A stretch of DNA of 8,394 bases from Bacteroidota bacterium (lineage in GTDB: Bacteria > Bacteroidota > Bacteroidia > Sphingobacteriales > Sphingobacteriaceae): assembly GCA_013286985.1 (NCBI GenBank), contig JABDEQ010000093.1, forward strand, positions 1-8,394, read 5' to 3'. Under the pieces are notes generated by a model. That model worked only from the letters and a program-made list of their open reading frames with translations, ran no database searches and was not told where the DNA came from. Positions 1 through 6,380 of the stretch are shown here, piece by piece (position 1 is the stretch's first letter; the number at the start of each line of letters is the position of its first letter). A program made the position numbers and the translations under genes.

Positions 1-698
1 GAACCGTGCAGGGCGATCATTTATACCTTTCTTGCTTTGATGGTGGTCATGCTTTTTTCTTTACGGCAAAGATTAATGACGATAAAACAATAACAGAAGG
101 TGAATTTTATTCGGGCATTAGCGGTCACGATACCTGGACAGCGGTTAAAGATGCCAACGCCAAGCTACCGGATGCTTATTCGCTAACCGCATTAAAGCCG
201 GGTTACAAAAAAATCGACTTTAGCTTTAAAGATATTAACGGCAACACGGTTTCGCTGAGCGACAGTCGTTTTAAAAACAAGGTGGTTATTGTACAGATCT
301 TAGGATCATGGTGCCCAAACTGTATGGACGAAACCAATTACATGGTAGGCAGTTATTATCCAAAATATCATGATAAGGGCGTAGAGGTAATAGGTCTGGC
401 TTACGAGCGCACTACTGATTTTGCAAAATCACAAAAAACGTTGCAGCAGCTGAAAGATCATTTTAATGTACCTTATCCTTTATTAATAACCGGCTATACA
501 CCTGGCAAAGGCGATCCAGAGAAAAGCCTGCCCATGCTGGCCGATTTTAAAGGATTCCCTACCACTATTATTATTGATAAAAAGGGCGATGTACGAAAAA
601 TACATACCGGCTTTAGCGGACCAGGTACGGGCGAATATTACACCCAGTTTATTGACGAGTTTACTAAGCTGACGGATGATTTGCTGGCGGAGAAATAA
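1..698 (+). CDS. TlpA-like thioredoxin-fold disulfide reductase (5'-truncated)
   Basis: This is the C-terminal part of a redoxin/TlpA-type protein. The reading frame is open to the left edge, so the GTG at position 6 is probably an internal valine codon and not the start. Counting residues from that GTG, residues 1-55 are a beta-rich stretch of the kind that precedes the redoxin domain in longer Bacteroidota TlpA proteins. From about residue 65 a thioredoxin fold follows, with the redox motif WCPNC (cysteines 103 and 106) after a hydrophobic strand (VVIVQILGS) and the cis-proline loop GFPTT (proline 185) before the strand TIIID. Family members usually act outside the inner membrane as thiol-disulfide reductases, but the signal peptide or lipobox would lie upstream of the window and cannot be seen. 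The gene ends in TAA, directly followed by a strong inverted repeat. The fold and motif are secure; the physiological partner is unknown. Confidence 0.9.
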   Translation, partial: TVQGDHLYLSCFDGGHAFFFTAKINDDKTITEGEFYSGISGHDTWTAVKDANAKLPDAYSLTALKPGYKKIDFSFKDINGNTVSLSDSRFKNKVVIVQILGSWCPNCMDETNYMVGSYYPKYHDKGVEVIGLAYERTTDFAKSQKTLQQLKDHFNVPYPLLITGYTPGKGDPEKSLPMLADFKGFPTTIIIDKKGDVRKIHTGFSGPGTGEYYTQFIDEFTKLTDDLLAEK

Positions 699-702
699 GA
701 AG

Positions 703-757
703 AAATATGGCTTTATATCGCGCAAGCAAGCCTGCGCGATATAAAGCCATATTTTTT
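703..757. terminator. Bidirectional rho-independent terminator between converging genes
   Basis: A perfect 22-bp inverted repeat has arms 703-724 and 733-754 and an 8-base loop (agcaagcc). The loop-proximal part is GC-rich (cgcgca/tgcgcg). The 3' side runs into six T (752-757), and the other strand gives a shorter T run from the A-rich 703-705. It nearly fills the gap between the TAA of the left gene (696-698) and the TAA of the minus-strand gene (756-758), so it can stop transcription from both sides. Confidence 0.9.
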
Positions 758-1445
758 ATGATAAGCGCTTAATTTTTATGTTTCTAAGCCAAACCTTTTG
801 CCCGTGATGTTGAAACATAATATGACCGCTGGTTGATTTGGCAAAATTAGGGTTATTTCTGTACTTGCTCTTGCTGATCAGTTCATTAAGCTCTGCTGAT
901 CCCAGCTCATATTCAACTACTTTTACGCCATTAACCCATTGTTCCACATGTCCGTGATTAACCAGTAACCGGGCTGTGTTATACTCACCAACCGGTTTCA
1001 GGTGTTTGTTTTGCGGGGTGATCAGGTCATAAAGCGAACCGGCAGAACGCCTGGGCTCGTGGTCATTAAAATCAATATCGTCCAGCAACTGAAATTCAAA
1101 ATTATCTAACCAGTTGGGGCTGTTCCCGTTACCTGATTCATGGGTTGATTTTTCCTGCACGTTGTAAAAAATGCCACTGTTCCCTGCTTTTGACATCGCC
1201 CATTCAAGTGTCAGGTCAAAATTGGTATAGGTGTCTTTTGTTACCAGGTCTACATTAGGCACATCGGTTTGGGCAACCAGTGCACCATCCTCCACTTTCC
1301 AGGCAGCGGGAAATGTATCCATCTGATATCCGCGTAATTCATTTATTGATTTTCCATCAAATAAATAGTGCCAGTGTTTATCCTGTGCATGCATCGTGTT
1401 GGCTACGCCAATCTGTAATAAAAGCAAAACGAGCAGTTTTTTCAT
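756..1445 (-). CDS. Secreted DUF1080 / 3-keto-disaccharide hydrolase-like protein
   Basis: A 229-residue protein with a clear signal peptide (MKK, a leucine-rich core, likely cut after MHA at residue 20) followed by one DUF1080 domain, a concanavalin/LamG-like jelly roll. Family hallmarks visible are LFDGKS (28-33), W-x-V-E-D-G-A-L (49-56), the strand DLTLEW with GNSGIFYNV (77-96), FEFQLLDD (116-123), AGSLYDL (135-141), the WVNGVKVVEYELG strand pair (160-172) and the closing GHIMFQHHGQKVWLRNIKI (207-225). Pfam now names the family after a member that hydrolyses 3-keto-glycosides, but many members are uncharacterised, so the substrate here is unknown. It should be periplasmic or surface-exposed. 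No sugar oxidoreductase or SusCD pair lies beside it. It sits 89 bases downstream of pepT on the same strand with no terminator seen between them, so read-through is possible. A 7-of-8 match to the -7 box (TAGATTTA) in that gap could also give it its own promoter. Confidence 0.88.
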   Translation of the reverse strand: MKKLLVLLLLQIGVANTMHAQDKHWHYLFDGKSINELRGYQMDTFPAAWKVEDGALVAQTDVPNVDLVTKDTYTNFDLTLEWAMSKAGNSGIFYNVQEKSTHESGNGNSPNWLDNFEFQLLDDIDFNDHEPRRSAGSLYDLITPQNKHLKPVGEYNTARLLVNHGHVEQWVNGVKVVEYELGSAELNELISKSKYRNNPNFAKSTSGHIMFQHHGQKVWLRNIKIKRLS

Positions 1446-1534
1446 CAGTAATTAAAAATAAGGGTGAGTCTTATATTTATAAATCTACTAAGTTCACGGC
1501 AGATAAACCGTTATTCATACAATTGTTACAGGCC

Positions 1535-2785
1535 TTAGCTGCGTTCTTCCCAAATAGTGCACAAGTGTAAAATGGTTTCTACCGCTTTTTGCATATCCTG
1601 AATAGAAACCCACTCGTGCTTGCTGTGAAAAGCATGCTCGCCCGCAAAAATGTTAGGACATGGCAGGCCCATAAACGAAAGTCGCGAACCGTCTGTACCA
1701 CCACGTATACTGCATAGTTTGGCATTCAATCCGGCGCGTTTCATTGCCTCCATACCATATTCAACAATTTGCGGATGCTTATCCAATACGCTTTTCATAT
1801 TACGGTACTGCGGTTTAACCTGTAGCTGGTATGATGAACCGGGGAAATCTTTCAATACGCTATCGGCCACCTGTTTTATAACATCAGCATGCTCGTTTAA
1901 TTTAGCATCATTAAAATCCCTGATGATAAAGTCAATACTTGCTGTTTCCACATGGCCCTCTATACCGACGGGATGCACAAAGCCTTCCATCCCCTCTGTT
2001 GCTTCGGGCGAAAGGCTGGCGGGCAGGGCAGCAACAATTTGCCCGGCAATTTTTATAGCGCTTTCCATTTTTCCCTTTGCAAAACCCGGATGTGAGCTAA
2101 CCCCTTTTATAATAAGTTTGGCGCCATCTGCCGAAAATGTTTCGTTTTCCATATTGCCGGCGCTCTCGCCATCCATGGTATAACCGGCAAAAGCGCCCAG
2201 CTTTTTAATATCAACCTTATCTACACCGCGGCCAATCTCTTCATCGGGTGTAAATAAGATCCTTATGGTGCCGTGTTTTATTTCGGGATGATTAACCAGC
2301 TGATAGCAGGCATCCATAATTTCGGCTACGCCAGCTTTATTATCGGCCCCAAGCAGGGTTGTACCGCTTGCCGTTATAATATCATTACCTATCTGGTTTT
2401 TAAGATCGGGGTGCTCATTTAACTTTATTATTTGCGTATTATCATCGGGTAAAATAATATCATGACCCAGGTAGTTTTTGTGCACAATGGGCTTTACCCC
2501 GGTGCCGCTGCAATCGGGCGCAGTATCCATGTGCGAGCAAAAACAAATTACCGGAACGCTTTTCCCAACATTCGGCGGTATTGTTGCGTATAAGTACCCG
2601 TATTCGTCCAAATGAGCATCTGCGATGCCAATGGATTGAAGCTCTGTTACTAATAGCCTGCCCAAATCTTTTTGTTTTGCGGTTGAAGGTATGGTTTCAG
2701 AGGCCGGATCAGATTGTGTATCGATAGTTACATATTTCAAAAATCTGTCGGCAACGGTAAAATTAAACGGTGATTTAACATTCAT
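1535..2785 (-). CDS. pepT: Peptidase T (tripeptide aminopeptidase, M20B)
   Basis: A 416-residue cytosolic dizinc aminopeptidase that removes the N-terminal residue of tripeptides; length is close to that of characterised PepT enzymes (about 408-410). No signal peptide is present. Expected M20 residues are all visible: HMDT (H85, D87), GADNKAG with the bridging D148, the catalytic pair in TPDEEIGRG (E182, E183), YTMDGE (D205), the lid-domain histidine in SSHPGFAKG (H232), the RGGTDGSRLS loop (361-370) and the C-terminal HSKHE motif with H387 as the likely last zinc ligand. The insertion between the first two metal motifs and the GVDKVDIKKLGA segment are typical of PepT rather than of other M20 groups. 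The ATG start is supported by the conserved N-terminus. Upstream there is only a 7-of-8 match to the Bacteroidota -7 box on this strand (2837 to 2830), so the promoter is uncertain. The gene is divergent from the beta-barrel gene. Confidence 0.95.
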   Translation of the reverse strand: MNVKSPFNFTVADRFLKYVTIDTQSDPASETIPSTAKQKDLGRLLVTELQSIGIADAHLDEYGYLYATIPPNVGKSVPVICFCSHMDTAPDCSGTGVKPIVHKNYLGHDIILPDDNTQIIKLNEHPDLKNQIGNDIITASGTTLLGADNKAGVAEIMDACYQLVNHPEIKHGTIRILFTPDEEIGRGVDKVDIKKLGAFAGYTMDGESAGNMENETFSADGAKLIIKGVSSHPGFAKGKMESAIKIAGQIVAALPASLSPEATEGMEGFVHPVGIEGHVETASIDFIIRDFNDAKLNEHADVIKQVADSVLKDFPGSSYQLQVKPQYRNMKSVLDKHPQIVEYGMEAMKRAGLNAKLCSIRGGTDGSRLSFMGLPCPNIFAGEHAFHSKHEWVSIQDMQKAVETILHLCTIWEERS

Positions 2786-2812
2786 AACAGAGATTTATAA
2801 CGATTATTTTTC

Positions 2813-2820
2813 TATTTTTG
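2813..2820 (+). promoter_or_regulatory. Bacteroidota -7 box for the beta-barrel gene
   Basis: TATTTTTG is an exact TAnnTTTG match, placed so that transcription would begin about 30-35 bases before the TTG start at 2861. I see no good TTTG -33 box at the usual spacing, so this is a -7 match only, in an AT-rich gap where chance matches are fairly likely. Confidence 0.5.
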
Positions 2821-2860
2821 AAACAGACCCAAAATTGTAAATATTGATTAACATTTAGCG

Positions 2861-3595
2861 TTGAAAAAGTATTATTTATTTATTGTTGCACTGCTTGCAG
2901 CACTTTCCGTAAAAGCACAGAGTGGCTATAACTATTATGAATGGGGTTGGGGTGCAGACGCAAGTTACGAACGCGGGTATACCAACATCACCAAACAATA
3001 CAGTCACGTAGGCGCAAATCTCAACTATATTTATAACTACAATCCTTATTTGCCTATAGAAGCCGAATTGCAGGTTGGACAGCTATCCGGCGGAGGGCTT
3101 ACTCAAAAGCTGGATCCATTTGGCCGTCAGTACAGCAATAATTATTATGCTCTTATTGTTCATGCCGATGTGCAGCTGGGTGCAGGGATTGACTACGAAG
3201 GCAGCTGGATTTTAAATGCTATAAAAAACTTTTATGCCGGTACCGGATTTGGTATTGTAATTAACAATAACAAGGTGCAGCGTACCAATGTTATTGCCGC
3301 TAACGGGCCGTTGACTTATGTTTTTCCGGGCAAAAACAATAGTATTAGCCCAACCATACCGCTAAGGTTTGGCTATGAGTTTAAAATATTTGACGATTAC
3401 AATCAACCCAGCTTTGCCATTGATTTGGGCTATGTACATAGTTTTGTTTATGGCGAAGGTTTGGATGGATACAATGACCCTTCATCTAAATTCAAAAACG
3501 ATTCATCAGACCAGTACAGACAGATAACCATTGGTTTTAAATATTATTTCGGTAATACTGTTTCTTATAATAAGATAATCAGAACTTTCAATTAA
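2861..3595 (+). CDS. Putative outer-membrane beta-barrel protein
   Basis: A 244-residue exported protein of no family I can name. Residues 1-19 form a classical signal peptide (MKKYYLF, hydrophobic core, SVKA before Q20). The mature part is rich in tyrosine, glycine and asparagine, with alternating hydrophobic/polar stretches such as VGANLNYIYNYN, PIEAELQVGQL, FYAGTGFGIVI, PTIPLRFGYEFKIF, SFAIDLGYVHSFVYG and ITIGFKYYFG, which look like antiparallel beta-strands of an OmpW/OmpA-like barrel. The last strand ends in an aromatic residue, but 12 further residues (TVSYNKIIRTFN) follow it. The start is a TTG: an in-frame TAA at 2849-2851 leaves no ATG or GTG upstream, and this TTG gives an intact signal peptide. 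The gene ends with two in-frame TAA codons (3593-3598). The MmcQ/YjbR-like gene starts 4 bases after its first stop. Role could be structural, a small porin, or an adhesion factor. Confidence 0.75.
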   Translation: MKKYYLFIVALLAALSVKAQSGYNYYEWGWGADASYERGYTNITKQYSHVGANLNYIYNYNPYLPIEAELQVGQLSGGGLTQKLDPFGRQYSNNYYALIVHADVQLGAGIDYEGSWILNAIKNFYAGTGFGIVINNNKVQRTNVIAANGPLTYVFPGKNNSISPTIPLRFGYEFKIFDDYNQPSFAIDLGYVHSFVYGEGLDGYNDPSSKFKNDSSDQYRQITIGFKYYFGNTVSYNKIIRTFN

Positions 3596-3599
3596 TAAA

Positions 3600-3959
3600 T
3601 TGAATATTGAAGAACTGCGCGATTACTGCCTGCTAAAACCAGGTGTTACCGAAGGTTTACCATTTGGCGAGGATACCCTTGTGTTTAAAGTAGGCGAAAA
3701 AATATTTTTGCTTTCCAGCATTAGTCAGGGCAACCGGTTTAATGTAAAGTGCGATCCGGAACTGGCCATTGAGCTGCGCGAAAAATATACCGAAGTAATA
3801 CCCGGCTACCACATGAATAAAAAGCTGTGGAACACCGTTTACATGGATGGCGTGTTAACCATCAAGCAGCTGCATGATATGATTGATCACTCCTACGATC
3901 TGATTTTCAAAAGCCTCCCTAAAAAATTACAGGAACAAATTACAACAGGTAATTTTTAA
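3600..3959 (+). CDS. MmcQ/YjbR family protein
   Basis: A 119-residue soluble protein matching the MmcQ/YjbR family (CyaY-like fold, often annotated as DNA-binding on the basis of structure). Recognisable family features are the N-terminal helix IEELRDYCL, GVTEGLPFGEDTLVFKVGEKIFLL (residues 15-38), the FNVKCDPE strand (47-54), the helix AIELREKY (55-62), the signature VIPGYHMNKKLWNTV (65-79) and the C-terminal helical part starting DHSYDLIF. Length is normal for the family and the protein appears complete. The start is a TTG: the frame is closed upstream by a TAA at 3576-3578 with no ATG or GTG after it, and the next in-frame Met would remove most of the domain. It probably shares a transcript with the beta-barrel gene 4 bases upstream. 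Its biological function is not established, and nothing in the sequence identifies a DNA or protein target. Confidence 0.88.
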   Translation: MNIEELRDYCLLKPGVTEGLPFGEDTLVFKVGEKIFLLSSISQGNRFNVKCDPELAIELREKYTEVIPGYHMNKKLWNTVYMDGVLTIKQLHDMIDHSYDLIFKSLPKKLQEQITTGNF

Positions 3960-3964
3960 TCTCC

Positions 3965-3994
3965 TTTGTTATTACACTTCCATATTTATATTTG
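3965..3994 (+). promoter_or_regulatory. Bacteroidota promoter for the M14 peptidase-rhomboid pair
   Basis: TTTG at 3965-3968 (-33 box) and TATATTTG at 3987-3994 (-7 box, exact TAnnTTTG) are separated by 18 bases, close to the spacing known for the main sigma factor of this phylum. Transcription should start near 4000, leaving roughly 10 bases or fewer before the ATG at 4009. The promoter fits within the 49-base gap after the MmcQ/YjbR-like gene. Confidence 0.75.
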
Positions 3995-4008
3995 CCAAAA
4001 GCTTTTTA

Positions 4009-5751
4009 ATGAAGAAGATTTTATTTGCAGCCATCATCAGCATTACTTTTTTGCATGCTAAGGCACAGCTTACCCCGTTTGAACTAAGTAAAGACAAAAA
4101 TTATACAGCTACCTATAATGAGGTAATTACCTATTATGAGGAGCTGGCGCGGCATTACCCGCAAATGAAGCTGCTGAACTACGGCACAACCGATGTGGGC
4201 AAACCACTTACACTGGTCGTTTTATCGCGCGATAAGGTTTTTGATCCATCACTCATCAAAAAACAAAACAAAAGGGTATTGTTGATCAACAACGGTATTC
4301 ACCCTGGCGAGCCCGAAGGCATTGATGCCAGCATGATGCTCACCCGCGATTTGCTGAAGAAAAACGCGCTGCCTAAAAATGTAGTACTTTGCTTTATAGC
4401 TGTTTATAATATCGACGGCTGCTTAAACCGCGGCGTTAGCCGCATTAACCAAAACGGCCCAAGGGCATACGGCTTTAGGGGGAATTATCGGAATCTTGAT
4501 CTTAACCGCGATTTTATTAAGGCCGACAGCAAAAACGCACTTGCTTTTGAGCGGATATTAAACACCTGGAATCCTGAAGTGTTTTTAGATAATCATACCA
4601 GCGATGGTGCCGACTATCAATACGTAATGACGCTGATAGAAACCCAAAAGGACAAGCAAAACCCTATACTGGCCAACTATACTTCCAAAATACTATCGCC
4701 ATACATGTATGCCCACATGAAAAAAAGCGGTTATGAAATGACCCCTTATGTGGAGAGCGAAGAAACAAGCCCTGACTCGGGTATTGTAAGCTTTTTAGAA
4801 ACACCGCGCTTTGCAACTGGCTATACGTCACAGCATAACATTATCAGCTATATTACCGAAACACACATGTTAAAGCCTTTTGACAAGCGGGTGTATGCTA
4901 CTTATGATTTTATGCAGGGCCTGATTGATATTAATGAGCGCGATGCCGTTTTAATAGGTGAGCTTAAGCATAAGGCTGATGAACAAGTTGAAAAACAAAC
5001 CACCTTTGCGCTTAACTGGGATGTTGATAAGGGCCATGTAGACACCCTTACCTTTAAAGGCTACACCGCGGGCCATAAAACAAGCGAAGTAAGCGGATTG
5101 CCACGTTTATATTACGACAGGGATAAGCCGTACACCAAAACCATAAAGTATTACGATAACTATAAAGCTACCGAAACAGTTGAAAAGCCATTGGCTTACA
5201 TTATACCGCAGGCATGGGGCAAAGTAATAGAACTTTTTAAGCTGAACAATGTAAAAATGCACAGGTTGGAGCACGATACTACGCTTGATTTGCAGATGTA
5301 TTACATCGGCGATTACAAAACATCGCCCAGACCATACGAAGGACATTACCTGCATAGTGATGTTAAACTGAACCCGGTTAATACCAAAGTGAAATTTTAC
5401 GCAGGCGATTATGTGGTTTACACCAACCAATCCCTTAATCGCTATATTGTTGAAACACTGGAGCCGCAAGGGGTTGATTCCTTTTTTGCCTGGAACTTTT
5501 TCGACTCCGTTTTAGGCGAGAAAGAATACTTTTCTGACTATGTGTTTGAGGATGTGGCAGCCCAATTGCTAAAAGACAATCCCGACCTGAGAAAGAAACT
5601 GGATAAGGAAAAATCAGACAACCCTAAACTGGCCAATAGCGCATCGGCGCAGCTGAACTTTGTATACCGCAACTCGCCCTATTTTGAAAAAACTTACCTG
5701 CGCTACCCTGTAGGCAGGCTTCTTACTGATATTAAACTCGATTTGAAATGA
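4009..5751 (+). CDS. Secreted M14 family zinc carboxypeptidase
   Basis: A 580-residue exported metallopeptidase. A signal peptide (MKKILFAAIISITFLHAKA, then Q20) is followed by a zinc-carboxypeptidase domain at about residues 30-310. Visible active-site residues are the zinc motif HPGE (H98, E101), the substrate-binding LNRD segment (N166, R167), the third zinc ligand in DNHTSDG (H196), and the catalytic glutamate in ITETHMLKP (E284). The set is complete, so the enzyme should be active. The remaining 270 residues, rich in aromatics and charged residues, form a C-terminal region I cannot assign. Members cleave C-terminal residues from peptides or act on murein peptides; specificity cannot be read from the sequence. 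Location should be periplasmic or secreted. The gene has its own promoter 15 bases upstream, and its stop overlaps the start of the rhomboid gene (ATGA at 5748-5751), so the two are probably co-transcribed and translationally coupled. Confidence 0.93.
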   Translation: MKKILFAAIISITFLHAKAQLTPFELSKDKNYTATYNEVITYYEELARHYPQMKLLNYGTTDVGKPLTLVVLSRDKVFDPSLIKKQNKRVLLINNGIHPGEPEGIDASMMLTRDLLKKNALPKNVVLCFIAVYNIDGCLNRGVSRINQNGPRAYGFRGNYRNLDLNRDFIKADSKNALAFERILNTWNPEVFLDNHTSDGADYQYVMTLIETQKDKQNPILANYTSKILSPYMYAHMKKSGYEMTPYVESEETSPDSGIVSFLETPRFATGYTSQHNIISYITETHMLKPFDKRVYATYDFMQGLIDINERDAVLIGELKHKADEQVEKQTTFALNWDVDKGHVDTLTFKGYTAGHKTSEVSGLPRLYYDRDKPYTKTIKYYDNYKATETVEKPLAYIIPQAWGKVIELFKLNNVKMHRLEHDTTLDLQMYYIGDYKTSPRPYEGHYLHSDVKLNPVNTKVKFYAGDYVVYTNQSLNRYIVETLEPQGVDSFFAWNFFDSVLGEKEYFSDYVFEDVAAQLLKDNPDLRKKLDKEKSDNPKLANSASAQLNFVYRNSPYFEKTYLRYPVGRLLTDIKLDLK

Positions 5752-6380
5752 TGGAATACCTGATGGTGGCGCCGGTGGCGTCATTCATATTTGCAATAAC
5801 GATAATTACCTCAATAATGGCATTTTCAAATGATAATTTGTATGCCAATATGATTTTGCACCCTTACAGCGTATCGCGCAGGCACCGCATTTACACGTTG
5901 ATTACCAGCGGGCTGATCCATAATGATTGGATGCACCTGTTTTTCAACATGTTTTCCTATACCTTTTTCGCTTTTAATTTGGAAAGAGAACTTGGACACT
6001 GGCAATTTGGCTTACTATACTTTGTGAGCTTAATATTAAGCGACCTGCCAACTGTTTATAAACATCGCAACGATGATTGGTACCATAGCCTGGGTGCGTC
6101 AGGGGCGGTTAGTGCCGTAGTATTCAGTGCTATTTTATTTCATCCTATAGATAAAATGTACATGATGTTTATACCAATTGGTATACCAGCAGTGATTTTT
6201 GGAGCGCTGTACCTTGTTTATTGTAGTTACGCTTCCAAACACTCACGTGATAATATTAACCATGACGCACACCTATTTGGTGCGTTAAGCGGCTTGTTGA
6301 TCACCATTGTGCTGATGCCTCATATTGTGCATGGCTTTATTGAACAAATTACCGAGGGAGTTCAATCTCTGCTGCATTAA
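5748..6380 (+). CDS. Rhomboid family intramembrane serine protease
   Basis: A 210-residue membrane protein of the compact six-helix bacterial rhomboid type, without extra cytosolic domains. Predicted helices lie near residues 6-26, 60-79, 85-100, 114-131, 138-160 and 173-196. The core motifs are intact: HLFFN in helix 2 (H63 and oxyanion-hole N67), the catalytic GASG in helix 4 (S118), and AHLFGALSG in helix 6 (catalytic H175). The L1-like region between helices 1 and 2 is present, with the segment YTLITSGLIHND preceding helix 2 as usual. Rhomboids cleave transmembrane segments of other proteins; the substrate is unknown. The start used is the first ATG of an ATGATG pair and overlaps the TGA of the M14 peptidase by four bases; the second ATG (5751) is an equally possible start. 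Its 3' end overlaps the opposite-strand gene by 32 bases. Confidence 0.93.
   Translation: MMEYLMVAPVASFIFAITIITSIMAFSNDNLYANMILHPYSVSRRHRIYTLITSGLIHNDWMHLFFNMFSYTFFAFNLERELGHWQFGLLYFVSLILSDLPTVYKHRNDDWYHSLGASGAVSAVVFSAILFHPIDKMYMMFIPIGIPAVIFGALYLVYCSYASKHSRDNINHDAHLFGALSGLLITIVLMPHIVHGFIEQITEGVQSLLH
6170..6185. repeat. Perfect 16-bp palindrome inside the rhomboid gene
   Basis: TATACCAATTGGTATA is an exact palindrome with no spacer, falling within codons for F-I-P-I-G-I-P. It could be an operator-like protein-binding site, but its position inside a coding region, and its composition of near-repeated codons (ATA CCA ATT GGT ATA CCA), make coincidence the simpler explanation. Confidence 0.35.

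Noticed and set aside
483..725. 80-codon open frame on the minus strand over the TlpA-like gene
   Set aside because: It overlaps the thioredoxin-fold coding region and the terminator hairpin, and shows no recognisable domain.
1446..1534. Possible terminator or regulatory hairpin between pepT and the DUF1080 gene
   Set aside because: Only a 4-bp stem (acgg/ccgt around cagataaa) and an 8-base palindrome (acaattgt) are visible, with no T run in a useful position; too weak to call.
1280..1570. 96-codon plus-strand frame covering the DUF1080-pepT gap
   Set aside because: Mostly antisense to the signal-peptide end of the DUF1080 gene and to the pepT 3' end; no motif and no promoter seen.
1650..2183. 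177-codon open frame on the plus strand, antisense to pepT
   Set aside because: It lies entirely within the well-supported pepT gene; its translation shows no family motif and is rich in Ser, Pro and Ile as expected from the opposite strand.
5107..5469. 120-codon open frame antisense to the M14 peptidase
   Set aside because: The hydrophobic valine/isoleucine-rich translation is the complement of the tyrosine/asparagine-rich peptidase tail; no start context or promoter.
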